64,000 nucleotides of DNA from Flavobacterium sp. ov086 (GTDB lineage: Bacteria; Bacteroidota; Bacteroidia; Flavobacteriales; Flavobacteriaceae), in NCBI RefSeq assembly GCF_900187965.1, contig NZ_FZNL01000002.1, positions 62,001 through 126,000 on the forward strand, given 5' to 3'. Under the pieces are notes generated by a model, which was not told the origin of the DNA, searched no databases, and saw only the letters and a list, made by a program, of their open reading frames with translations. The position numbers were made by a program, and so were the translations under genes. Position 1 is the first letter of the stretch. Every line of letters begins with the position of its first letter. Positions 53,601 to 61,779 of the stretch are shown in pieces.

Positions 53601-54789
53601 TTGTAAAATTATTTGAAGCAGTAACAGTGACTACATCATTAAGATGCTGTGCCTGAATTTGATAACTGCTTGTTTTTGATGCAAAATTTTGTTCTGAAAA
53701 GCCAAAATCCAATGCAGTCTTTGTTGTTGATATTGAAGGTACTAAAACATTAGAGGTTTTAACATTCAGCTGATTACTGTCGTTTTGAATATTACCATAA
53801 GAATCTTCCGAAATAGAGTAAACAACATAATCAGTATCAATAGTTAAATTGGAAATACTTTTAGTATAAGTTAAAGTTTTGTCTGTAACATCAAATATAC
53901 CGGATTGTAAAGCGGTATTTCCATTGGCATCCAAACCTGATTTTATTTGAGAAGCACTTGGTTTTGAACTTCCTGAGGCTAATAATACAAAATACGTTTT
54001 TCCAGTTTCGTTCAATTGAATTGAAAAATCAAAACCATTAGATAGGATATTTTCTATTTTAGGGTATCCATCAGCGTATGCAGGCGGCGTAATGTCATTT
54101 TGAATATTAATATTATCAATAGCAAAAGAAGGACGTGAGCCTGCTCCTGAATTTTGTCTGGAAATCCATCTTAATTGTACAACCTCCTTATTGTCGCATT
54201 CAGCTGGTAAAATTACAGTAATAGTAATGGGATTTAAAGGAGAGGTAACTCCAGAAGTCGTTTGTTTAATGGTATTGCTTAAATACGAGGTTGTAGGCAA
54301 AGTATTAAAAATAGAAGAGTCACCTATTCGATATTGCAAAACCATTTCATTGATACGAGTGTTGGCAGTTCCGTCATAAGGATTGCGAACTACCATAGCA
54401 TCATATTGTACTATAATGCCTGACTTTGCCAATGTGTTAATTGCTAAGCCAATTGTTAAGTCTAAAGAACCGGAGTTTAAAAAGCCAATTTTTCCATTAT
54501 AATTATGAATATTACCACTCGTAGTAGAAGCAGTGCTGCTGGCAGTTAGAGCTCTGTCACCTATTAAAACGGCGTTTGTATTGTATGAACTCCCGGGAGC
54601 TGTACTTGCTGTCCAACCCTGTAACCCTGAAGGATATGTGGTTGAGGTCGATTCTAATAAAGAAAAATCTTGTACATAAGGCAAATTTTGAGGTGTCGGA
54701 GATGTTCCCTGAGCAAACAAGGACATTGAGAAGCAACAAAAAAGACTTAAAAAAGCCATGAGATGGCGAATTTGGTAGAATTGTTTCAT
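50650..54789 (-). CDS. Large T9SS-secreted endonuclease/exonuclease/phosphatase-family protein with HYR domains
   Basis: This 1379-residue exported protein starts with a signal peptide (MAFLSLFCCFSMSLFAQG). N-terminal beta domains look like choice-of-anchor modules (GWTASTAPGSSY; WTIDDVSITNEA). The middle is an endonuclease/exonuclease/phosphatase domain: DVYVVQEVSDEAALETLI (metal Glu), MNIIDLHGRA, FMILGDYNDDVDV and TSDHGPVIARFDL. Two HYR domains follow, each with 'SGxVFPxGxTTNTFKVxDAxGNTxxCSF', then a T9SS sorting domain (AYPNPATDFVNF, LRRGIYVYTLST) ending KIIKK. It probably degrades extracellular DNA to win phosphate or nucleosides, a role inferred from the family. Confidence 0.88.
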   Translation of the reverse strand: MKQFYQIRHLMAFLSLFCCFSMSLFAQGTSPTPQNLPYVQDFSLLESTSTTYPSGLQGWTASTAPGSSYNTNAVLIGDRALTASSTASTTSGNIHNYNGKIGFLNSGSLDLTIGLAINTLAKSGIIVQYDAMVVRNPYDGTANTRINEMVLQYRIGDSSIFNTLPTTSYLSNTIKQTTSGVTSPLNPITITVILPAECDNKEVVQLRWISRQNSGAGSRPSFAIDNINIQNDITPPAYADGYPKIENILSNGFDFSIQLNETGKTYFVLLASGSSKPSASQIKSGLDANGNTALQSGIFDVTDKTLTYTKSISNLTIDTDYVVYSISEDSYGNIQNDSNQLNVKTSNVLVPSISTTKTALDFGFSEQNFASKTSSYQIQAQHLNDVVTVTASNNFTISKNPNDNFQSSLVFNVQDFDTNNTPTVYVRFTPDATGNFSGQIDHQTSGASTKTILLSGTGINPYSQNFNDVNVLTNSGWTTYSVAGDKIKWASTSSRFNSSPAAVSINGYSENGASKDWLISPKLHLDSFDKFPLLSFYARKFYSGPNLKLMVSVNYDGTSSPETATWTELEGDFPSTTGVFKSSKFINLSAYKSDNTYIAWVYETTASGGENAAEWTIDDVSITNEATFLASNPNLNFSETNPNATSDSQSFIFMAGGYGDFTISAPSNFQIALDNTNFQSSLVVSANDALAGKIIYARFAPSVKALSLEGSLTVTSTGLNQQIGHFSGSSFPKSETFDIVSYNLEFFGSNVVGTSGEFGPIDDALQVENVAKVMNKLNADVYVVQEVSDEAALETLIQKISINGKTFDKSISPAWSYSFSPPDPLFPPQKLVVIYNTQTTKVNKTRVMFNELYDNIRAGNTSLPNYPGGNSSSFFASGRLPYLVNIETNINGVKKEMNIIDLHGRANSGTDISKYNMRKYDAEVLKDSLDAEYPNANFMILGDYNDDVDVSVITPNPSSYQKIVEDTDRYNALTLEISKAGAYSYLASGGFLDHIIISNELTNEYIPNSVAVYDPRLDIANYVNTTSDHGPVIARFDLKKAAQSINFPTITITDATSYDLNATATSGLAITYVSSNEAIAKIINGKIQIFSAGTVTITASQSGNEYYLAAADVNQSLTITDTKLPVIIAPATITQSNDTGICGAKINYVAPVGTDNFPGAATVQTAGLASGTVFPVGTTTNTFKVTDASGNTATCSFNVIVTDTELPMLICPENIIQKKEGRLHGAIVTYSTPIGTDNCSAVTVTQTSGLASGSVFPMGITTNTFKVVDAAGNTTSCSFTVNIVKALPPDHGNGGCSIKAYPNPATDFVNFTIKMDNPKNMTLKLYDLFGFLVTAPVEITGSSTENTVQVDVSRLRRGIYVYTLSTGNKILFINKIIKK

Positions 54790-55072
54790 TTGTTAAGAAA
54801 TAAGGTTGTTAGAAATCAAATTTAGAGCCTTTAAAGTTAAGCTATTATTATTATAAAATTTATAAATTTATTGCATTAACTTAAAGACTATTCAGATTAA
54901 AATTAGCTTTTTTATTGTAAAAAACTGATAAATTTATTCTCTTTTTCAGACTAAAGAGATTTTCAGGTTTAGAGTAAGCTGATCAATGCCTTCCCGGAAG
55001 AAAAAACTAACTATCGAAGAAATAAAATCTGTTATTTTATATATAAAAACTTTACGTAAATAAATCTTTTAA
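54790..55072. other. 283-nt intergenic region
   Basis: AT-rich; it should hold the promoters of the divergent nuclease (-) and DUF1772 (+) genes. No strong promoter match or hairpin was found. A 25-codon frame near 54985-55063 has no support. Confidence 0.4.
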
Positions 55073-55585
55073 ATGAAAACAGCTATGTCTTTATCAAACA
55101 TTATTTTAGGGATCACAATTCTGGCAACAGCATTAATAGCGGGATTATACTATGGATATTCCTGATCTGTTACGATTGGTTTAAACAAACTTTCAAACAA
55201 AGAATATATTTCGGCAATGCAATCAATAAATGTTGCGATCCAAAATCCATGGTTTTTTGCATCCTTTATGGGAACATTATTTTTACTGCCAATTTCGACC
55301 TATTTAAATTTCACATCAATGCAATCGCCTAGATTTTTGTTATTATTAGCGGCTTCCGTTATTTATGCTATTGGCTCTTTTGGAGTAACAATATTTGGGA
55401 ATGTACCATTAAACGATATGCTGGCAAATGTAGATTTAAAAACTGCAGCTGCTGATGAGATAAGCATGGTAAGACAAAAGTTTGAAAATCCCTGGAATGT
55501 GCTGCATAATATTAGAACTATTGCCACAATAATCTCTTTACTACTTTGCATAATTGCAAGTATAAATGGATCTTCAGAATCATAG
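55073..55585 (+). pseudogene. DUF1772 membrane protein gene interrupted by in-frame TGA
   Basis: A continuous DUF1772-type frame runs from ATG 55073 to the TAA at 55583-55585 except for one TGA at 55163-55165 (codon 31): SLSNIILGITILATALIAGL, then YYGYS, TGA, SVTIGLNKLSNKEYIS. DUF1772 relatives I recall have 'YSCSV.PGL' here, so the stop replaces Cys (TGT or TGC) by one base. Downstream parts are intact (FFASFMGTLFLLPIST; the C-terminal helix TIATIISLLLCIIAS). A shortened 122-residue product from ATG 55217 would lack the first helix. The AHSA1-type gene follows after 42 nt. A point-mutation pseudogene is most likely; sequencing error is possible. Confidence 0.8.
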
Positions 55586-55627
55586 TTATGACAATGATTT
55601 ATTTAATAAATAAACAGACAAAATGAT

Positions 55628-56056
55628 ATGGCAACGGACAAAATTTTAAACAAAACAATCAGTATTAATGCACCGATTTCGGAAGTCTGGAATGTTTTGA
55701 CAAACCCTGACGAAATCAAAGAATGGTTATTTGGTACAATAGTTATCTCTAACTGGAGAGTTGGAGAGCCAATTCTATTTACAGGAAGCTGGCAAGGAAC
55801 TGACTACGAAGACAAAGGAGTGATTTTGAAGTTTGAAGCTGAAAAGGTTTTTGAATATAATTATTGGAGTGGCTTTTCAGGATTGCCGGACAGTCCGGAG
55901 AATTATTCTGTTATCTTATTTGAGTTAACAGCAAATGAGAACAAAACAATTCTAACATTGACACACAGCAACTTTGCAACAGAAACCATGTATGAGCATT
56001 CAGATAAAAATTGGGATGCAACATTAGACCTAATGAAAAAAATAATTGAAAAATAA
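55628..56056 (+). CDS. SRPBCC/AHSA1-family protein
   Basis: This 142-residue protein has the Bet v1-like fold of the Aha1 C-terminal family: KTISINAPISEVWNVLTNPD, WLFGTIVISNWRVGEPILFT, GVILKFEAEKVFEYNYWSGF and LTHSNFATETMYEHSDKNWD. Members are small soluble proteins that bind hydrophobic ligands; the ligand here is unknown. It lies 42 nt after the interrupted DUF1772 gene, a common pairing in Bacteroidota as I recall, so the two were probably one operon. Confidence 0.88.
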   Translation: MATDKILNKTISINAPISEVWNVLTNPDEIKEWLFGTIVISNWRVGEPILFTGSWQGTDYEDKGVILKFEAEKVFEYNYWSGFSGLPDSPENYSVILFELTANENKTILTLTHSNFATETMYEHSDKNWDATLDLMKKIIEK

Positions 56057-56547
56057 GGTGAAATAGCGGAGATATTCAAATAGATAAAAATATTATTTAA
56101 GTTTCGTTTGATTGTAAAATCAGGGATATTTATTGCCTGTTTTTTAATTGTGGAAAAAGAAACGAAAACGATATAGTAGAAATGTATATCTTCGTTCCCT
56201 AAAATAAGATATCTAATCTTATAGACTAAGTATGATAAAGTAAAACAGTAAAAATAGAAAGGAATAATAATAGAATAGAATTTAAATTAAGAACAGTGTT
56301 ATATTGGAGGTTCGTAGTTTTGGGATTAAAAAAGATACTGCGTGAGCAGATTATAAATAGTATTATAGAAAAATGGCTTTGTGCGGAATAATTAGGAATT
56401 TGAAATGTTCGTTTATTTACGATTTGTCTTATAGGTAGTGAGTCCGAAAAAGGTAAGTTGTATATTAGATAAATGAGCAGCCAGAAGATTCTTTAGTTAT
56501 TTAGCGAAAGCTTTTTGTTTTTTGATTATCTAACTTAATTTTTTTAA
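56057..56547. other. 491-nt intergenic region upstream of pyruvate carboxylase
   Basis: No coding frame or clear hairpin was recognised. It is AT-rich and ought to contain the promoter of the pyruvate carboxylase gene, but no convincing TTG/TAnnTTTG pair was found. Confidence 0.4.
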
Positions 56548-59500
56548 ATGAAAACAATTTCAAAATTACTAGTTGCAAATAGAGGAGAGATTGCACTACG
56601 TATTTTTCGCGCTGCGGCGGAACTAAAAATTAAAACGGTTGGTGTGTATACCTACGAAGACCGTTATTCACTGCATCGATACAAGGCAGATGAAGCTTAT
56701 CAGATTGGCAAAGACACAGATCCGTTGAAGCCCTATCTTGATATAGATGAAATTATCAGAATTGCCAAAATTCAGGGAGTTGATGCCATTCATCCCGGTT
56801 ATGGATTTTTATCCGAAAATGTATCTTTTGCTGCAAAATGTCAGGAGAATAACATTTTATGGATCGGGCCAGATCCCGAAATTATGGCGCAATTAGGCGA
56901 TAAAGTAGCCGCTAAAAAAATTGCTTTCTTGGCCAATGTACCGCTCATAGAAGATAGTAATGTTAATCTTGAAACATTTACTGATGCCCAACAAGAAGCC
57001 AGCAGAATTGGATATCCATTGATGCTTAAAGCTGCTGCAGGCGGTGGCGGAAGAGGAATGAGAGTAGTGAGACATTCTGATCAGCTGGAAGCATTGTTTC
57101 ATGAAGCAAAAAGGGAAGCTAAAACTGCTTTTGGAGATGATACCGTATTTCTGGAAAAATTTATTGAAAATCCAAAACATATTGAAGTCCAAATATTAGG
57201 GGATAAGCATGGGAATATTGTGCACCTTTTTGAAAGAGACTGTAGTGTTCAGAGAAGATTTCAAAAAGTGGTAGAAATTGCTCCTGCACCAAATTTAAAA
57301 CAGCAGACCAAAGATAAATTATACCAATATGCCCTGAGCATTGCAAATAAGGTTAATTATAATAATGCGGGGACTGTAGAGTTTCTGGTAGATCAAGCCG
57401 AAAATATATACTTTATTGAAGTTAATCCACGAATTCAGGTAGAACATACTATTACAGAGGAGGTAACAGGAATTGATATTGTAAGAAGCCAGATTCTTAT
57501 TGCCTGCGGACATGAACTCTCCAGCCCCGGAATCTATATTCAAGGTCAGGAAAGTTTAAAATGCAGCGGATTTGCCATTCAATGCAGAATCACCACTGAG
57601 GACCCTGCAAATGATTTTACACCGGATTACGGGACCATTGTAGCTTATAGAAATGCAGGAGGGTATGGTATTAGGATAGATGAAGGAAGCTCGTATTCGG
57701 GAGTTAAAATTTCGCCTTTCTTTGACTCAATGCTTGTAAAGATTACTGCCCGAGGCAGAACATTAGAAGGTACCAGTCAGCGCCTTTTACGAACACTTAA
57801 GGAATTTACCATTGAAGGGGTTAAGACCAATATTCCCTTTTTGGAAAATTTAATTGTTCATCCTGATTTTCAGGCGGGAGCAATTACTGTGAATTTTATA
57901 GGGGATAATCCATCACTGATGCAGATCAAGAGAAAATCGGATTATGTAACTAAAAGTTTAGCCTACATAGGTAATACGATTGTAAACGGAAATCCCGATG
58001 TTAAATTTGTTCTACCCCAAAAAACATTCCTGACGCCAAAATTACCTGTGCCTTCCAGTCCAGTTCATGTAGATGGAACCAAACAACTGCTTGATAAGCT
58101 TAAACCTAAAGCTTTTGCGCAGTGGATCACCGATCAAAATCAAGTTTTATATACGGACTGTACTATGCGTGATGCGCATCAGTCTTTACTGGCTACCCGT
58201 GTGCGTACCATAGATATGCTGCCTTACGGGGAATCATTCACAAAAGATTTTCCACAGATGTTTTCGATGGAAGTCTGGGGAGGAGCAACTTTTGATGTTG
58301 CGATGCGATTTTTGAATGAAAGTCCCTGGGACCGATTGGAACAAATGAGAAAAGCAATGCCCAATGTACTGCTTCAAATGCTCCTTAGAGGTTCTAATGG
58401 AGTGGGATATACAGCTTATCCGGACAATCTGGTTGAAAAATTCATAGAAGTTTCTGCCCAGAAAGGAATCGATGTTTTCAGGATTTTCGATTCGCTGAAC
58501 AGCATCGCCAATATGAAAACCAGTATAAATGCAGTGCTCAGAGATACAGACTCTATTGCTGAGGTATGTATGGGATATTCAGGAGATATACTCAATGCTG
58601 AGCGCCCCAAGTTTAACCTCAATTATTATTTAGATTTAGCTAAAAGAATTGAAGATACCGGAGCTCATATTTTATGTATTAAAGATATGGCAGGATTATT
58701 AAAGCCTTATGCGGCGGAGAAATTAATAACCGAGCTCAAAAAGTCTATTGCTATTCCAATTCATCTGCATACCCATGATACTGCCGGTATTCAGTCGGCA
58801 ACTTATCTTAAAGCTGTAGAGGCAGGAGTTGATATTATTGATGTGGCACTGGCCTCTATGTCGGGACTTACCTCACAGCCTAATTTCAATGTTTTTGCAG
58901 AGGCAGTAAAAGGAACTAGCCATGATGGAGGTTTTGATGTTGAAAAATTAAATCAGTACAGCAATTACTGGGAAGATGTCAGAGAGTATTATTATCCTTT
59001 TGAGTCGGATTTAAAATCCAGCACAGCAGAAGTTTACAAACATGAGATTCCCGGGGGACAGTATTCCAACTTAAAACCTCAGGCATATTCATTGGGATTG
59101 GAGAGCAGAATGACCGAGATTAAACAGGCATACGAGGATTCCAACAGCCTTTTAGGCGATATCATAAAAGTTACCCCTTCTTCAAAAGTGGTGGGTGATC
59201 TGGCCATGTTTATGGTCAGTGGTAATTTAAGCAAACAGGATGTTCTGGACAAAGGAGATTCTATGTCTTTTCCTGATTCTGTCAAAGGAATGCTTAAAGG
59301 TGAACTTGGACAGCCGGATGGAGGATGGCCGGAAGATTTTCAAAAAATGGTACTCAAGGGAGAAAAACCCTTTGTAGATCTTCCTAATGCACATCTAACG
59401 CCTATTGACTTTGATCAGGAGTTTGAAATTTTTCAGCAGAAGTTTTCTACCTCTTGCACTCTGGCTGATTTTTTATCCTATAAGTTTTATCCCAAAGTTT

Positions 59501-59985
59501 TTGAACAGTACTTTAAGACCTGCGAGAAATATGGGGATGTAAGCGTTATTCCAACCACTGTATTTTTCTATGGATTAAAACCCAATGAAGAAGTAATTGT
59601 TAATATTTCTCAGGGTAAATCTATTATTGTAAAGTTTTTATACAAATCTGAGCCGGATCTTTATGGAATTCGCACCGTTTATTTCAAACTAAACGGTCAG
59701 ACTAAAGCTATTGAGATCAAAGATGAATCCATAAAAACCGAAGGAGTAAAAAACAGAAAAGCACTCACTGATGCAGATGTTGGTGCTCCTTTGCCAGGAT
59801 TATTGAGTAAAATATGGGTGAAGCAGGGAGATGTACTGAAACATGATCAACCTTTGTTTACCATTGAAGCCATGAAGATGGAAAACACAGTATTAGGAAA
59901 AGCAGGAGTTATTAAAAAAATCCATCTTACAGAAAACAGTCTGGTGGAGAAAGGAGACCTGCTCATTGAGTATATGATTAGCTAA
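56548..59985 (+). CDS. pyc: Pyruvate carboxylase
   Basis: This 1145-residue single-chain enzyme makes oxaloacetate from pyruvate, bicarbonate and ATP in the cytoplasm. The biotin carboxylase domain (about 1-450) has LVANRGEIALRIFRAA, AAAGGGGRGMRVV and EVNPRIQVEHTITEEVTGID. The carboxyltransferase domain (about 530-1000) has TDCTMRDAHQSLLATRVRT, EVWGGATFDVAMRFL, CIKDMAGLLKP and HTHDTAGIQ. The biotin carrier domain ends the protein with EAMKMEN (biotinyl Lys1110). All three parts and the normal length are intact. It is a lone gene with its own terminator. Confidence 0.97.
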   Translation: MKTISKLLVANRGEIALRIFRAAAELKIKTVGVYTYEDRYSLHRYKADEAYQIGKDTDPLKPYLDIDEIIRIAKIQGVDAIHPGYGFLSENVSFAAKCQENNILWIGPDPEIMAQLGDKVAAKKIAFLANVPLIEDSNVNLETFTDAQQEASRIGYPLMLKAAAGGGGRGMRVVRHSDQLEALFHEAKREAKTAFGDDTVFLEKFIENPKHIEVQILGDKHGNIVHLFERDCSVQRRFQKVVEIAPAPNLKQQTKDKLYQYALSIANKVNYNNAGTVEFLVDQAENIYFIEVNPRIQVEHTITEEVTGIDIVRSQILIACGHELSSPGIYIQGQESLKCSGFAIQCRITTEDPANDFTPDYGTIVAYRNAGGYGIRIDEGSSYSGVKISPFFDSMLVKITARGRTLEGTSQRLLRTLKEFTIEGVKTNIPFLENLIVHPDFQAGAITVNFIGDNPSLMQIKRKSDYVTKSLAYIGNTIVNGNPDVKFVLPQKTFLTPKLPVPSSPVHVDGTKQLLDKLKPKAFAQWITDQNQVLYTDCTMRDAHQSLLATRVRTIDMLPYGESFTKDFPQMFSMEVWGGATFDVAMRFLNESPWDRLEQMRKAMPNVLLQMLLRGSNGVGYTAYPDNLVEKFIEVSAQKGIDVFRIFDSLNSIANMKTSINAVLRDTDSIAEVCMGYSGDILNAERPKFNLNYYLDLAKRIEDTGAHILCIKDMAGLLKPYAAEKLITELKKSIAIPIHLHTHDTAGIQSATYLKAVEAGVDIIDVALASMSGLTSQPNFNVFAEAVKGTSHDGGFDVEKLNQYSNYWEDVREYYYPFESDLKSSTAEVYKHEIPGGQYSNLKPQAYSLGLESRMTEIKQAYEDSNSLLGDIIKVTPSSKVVGDLAMFMVSGNLSKQDVLDKGDSMSFPDSVKGMLKGELGQPDGGWPEDFQKMVLKGEKPFVDLPNAHLTPIDFDQEFEIFQQKFSTSCTLADFLSYKFYPKVFEQYFKTCEKYGDVSVIPTTVFFYGLKPNEEVIVNISQGKSIIVKFLYKSEPDLYGIRTVYFKLNGQTKAIEIKDESIKTEGVKNRKALTDADVGAPLPGLLSKIWVKQGDVLKHDQPLFTIEAMKMENTVLGKAGVIKKIHLTENSLVEKGDLLIEYMIS

Positions 59986-60011
59986 ATAAGAATGACTGCT
60001 TTTAAATGATT

Positions 60012-60037
60012 AAGGCTGGCGTAAGCCGGCCTTTTTT
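60012..60037 (+). terminator. Terminator of pyc
   Basis: AAGGCTGGC (60012-60020) pairs with GCCGGCCTT (60025-60033) with one G-U pair around GTAA, then TTTT. Confidence 0.85.
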
Positions 60038-60438
60038 ATTGCTGAAATTTCAGAAAATGAGGATGATCATTTTTTATAAATCACTGACTGTTTTTTCTTC
60101 AGAGTAGCTTCAAAAATAACAATTGAAACAATTTATTGTATATACCAGATGTTTTTATTTCAGAATCCTCTGTTACTTGTAGAAATAGTTTCTTTTCCAA
60201 TTGTCAAATAGAGATCTGAAAGGCTGTATTTTTTTGAGGTAAAAGAGCTAATTCGAACAACCGATTGTGTAAGAAAATATCTTTAATAAAAATTTACCCT
60301 CTAATAGATGTTTTAAAAAAAAAAAGAAGTAATCGGCTTATTCGAAGAGATTAAATCTTTATGATATACTAAATGCGTAGAGAATCAATTGTAATATAAT
60401 TAAAATAATTACATTTACTTAATATACTACAGTAAGTA
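60038..60438. other. 401-nt intergenic region upstream of the LacI-type gene
   Basis: No coding frame was recognised. The only signal noticed is a LacI-like operator at 60257-60268, listed separately, about 170 nt before the regulator start codon. Confidence 0.45.
60257..60268. promoter_or_regulatory. LacI-like operator ACAACCGATTGT (copy 1)
   Basis: A one-mismatch palindrome centred on CG, as usual for LacI-family operators. The 11-mer ACAACCGATTG also occurs at 61647, upstream of GH67. Located upstream of the LacI-type gene, it suggests autoregulation. Confidence 0.55.
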
Positions 60439-61473
60439 ATGGAAGAACATAAACACGTAACGATATATGATATTGCAGAGAGACTTAATCTTGCAACATC
60501 GACAATTTCTAGAGCTTTAAAAGATCACCATACTATTAGTGATAAGACAATTAAAAAAGTAAAGCAAACAGCCAAGGAAATGGGGTTTGTTCCAAACACT
60601 TTGGCGGCAGGTTTACGCGGTAATAAATCAAGAACTATTGGTGTTTTAATCCCAACGATAACCCAGCCCTTTTTGTCTTCTTTGATCAGTGGTATTGAAA
60701 TTGCGGCTCAAAAATCTGAATATTCGGTACTTATTATGCAGTCGCATGATTCATACGAGACAGAGGTAGATTTGGCTAAATCCTTATATAGCAACAGGGT
60801 AAGTGGAGTTATCTGCTCTCTGGCAATGGAAACGAAGGATACTTCTCATTTTCAGCAATTTTCCAATAATAATATTCCCCTTGTATTTGTTGACAGGGTC
60901 CCAAGAGATTATGATACTTTTCGTGTTGTAATTAATAATTATCTGGCGGGTTATAAGGCAACAAAACACCTGATAGAGCAAGGATGCAGGAGAATCGCAC
61001 ACTTAACTGCCGGATCAGAATTTGGAACTCTTTACAATGAACGGAAAAGAGGATATATTGATGCCTTATTAGAGCATGAACTTTTAGTAGACGAAGATCT
61101 GATTATAAGTCTGAAAGAAATGACTTATGAAGATGGGGTAAAGGCTTGCAATAAATTATTTGACTTAAAATCCCGCCCTGATGGTCTTTTTGCACCAGGA
61201 GATATTCTTGCTGTAAGCGCAGTTCAAACGGCTAAAAAAAGAGGAATTAAAATACCTGAAGATTTTGCAGTAATAGGATTTAACAATGATCCAATCTCAG
61301 AAATCATTGAGCCTAATATTTCTACTATCACGCACCCTGCAGAGAAAATGGGTAAAGCAGCTGCTGAATTAATTATTAAAAATCTAAAATCTGCTAAAGA
61401 AGAAGTGGATGCTAAAGAAATAACATTTTTAAATACGCAAGTCCTTATACGAGAGTCTTCTAAACGGATTTAG
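60439..61473 (+). CDS. LacI-family transcriptional regulator
   Basis: This 344-residue regulator has the N-terminal LacI helix-turn-helix HVTIYDIAERLNLATSTISR followed by the hinge NTLAAGLRGNKSRTIGVLIP, and a periplasmic-binding-protein-like ligand domain (TQPFLSSLISGIEIAAQ, VPRDYDTFRVVINNYL, RPDGLFAPGDILAVSAVQ, VIGFNNDPISEIIEPNISTI). It is followed by its own terminator and then by the GH67 alpha-glucuronidase gene. The ligand is probably a hexuronate, an aldouronic acid or a derivative. LacI-like operator sequences lie in front of both genes. Confidence 0.92.
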   Translation: MEEHKHVTIYDIAERLNLATSTISRALKDHHTISDKTIKKVKQTAKEMGFVPNTLAAGLRGNKSRTIGVLIPTITQPFLSSLISGIEIAAQKSEYSVLIMQSHDSYETEVDLAKSLYSNRVSGVICSLAMETKDTSHFQQFSNNNIPLVFVDRVPRDYDTFRVVINNYLAGYKATKHLIEQGCRRIAHLTAGSEFGTLYNERKRGYIDALLEHELLVDEDLIISLKEMTYEDGVKACNKLFDLKSRPDGLFAPGDILAVSAVQTAKKRGIKIPEDFAVIGFNNDPISEIIEPNISTITHPAEKMGKAAAELIIKNLKSAKEEVDAKEITFLNTQVLIRESSKRI

Positions 61474-61494
61474 GATTCATTTAAAACTATTTTA

Positions 61495-61530
61495 TAACCT
61501 GTTAATCTATTATTAACAGGTTATTTTTTT
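61495..61530 (+). terminator. Terminator of the LacI-type gene
   Basis: TAACCTGTTAAT (61495-61506) pairs with ATTAACAGGTTA (61512-61523), followed by a T-run. Confidence 0.88.
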
Positions 61531-61629
61531 GCTGTAAAATCCCGTCATCGAATTCTCTGTTGATAATTCAATGACGGAATTGAAAGAGCGAAATATGAAA
61601 ATAAATCGTTTTTTATTTTTTTATTGGCA

Positions 61630-61658
61630 TATTTTTGTATTTTAGCACAACCGATTGC
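61630..61658 (+). promoter_or_regulatory. Promoter and LacI-like operator of the GH67 gene (copy 2)
   Basis: TATTTTTG (61630-61637) fits the -7 consensus TAnnTTTG. ACAACCGATTGC (61647-61658) begins 9 nt later, over the expected transcription start, where a repressor would block it. No -33 TTG at the right distance was seen. The ATG is about 120 nt downstream. Confidence 0.5.
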
Positions 61659-61779
61659 AATTGATCAAATATTCTTAATAGTATAATTTTTTAGCATTTT
61701 TTTTACTAAATAGTAATATTTTTAGCTTAATCTACAATTTGCATTTGAAAAATAAAATTTAAAAATCGCAGCTAATAAA

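Noticed and set aside
54985..55063. 25-codon frame upstream of the DUF1772 gene
   Set aside because: Too short, without family resemblance or conserved context.
55163..55165. TGA read as selenocysteine in the DUF1772 gene
   Set aside because: No convincing SECIS hairpin follows the codon, and selenocysteine use is not expected in this kind of organism. A nonsense change is simpler. It is kept only as something to test.
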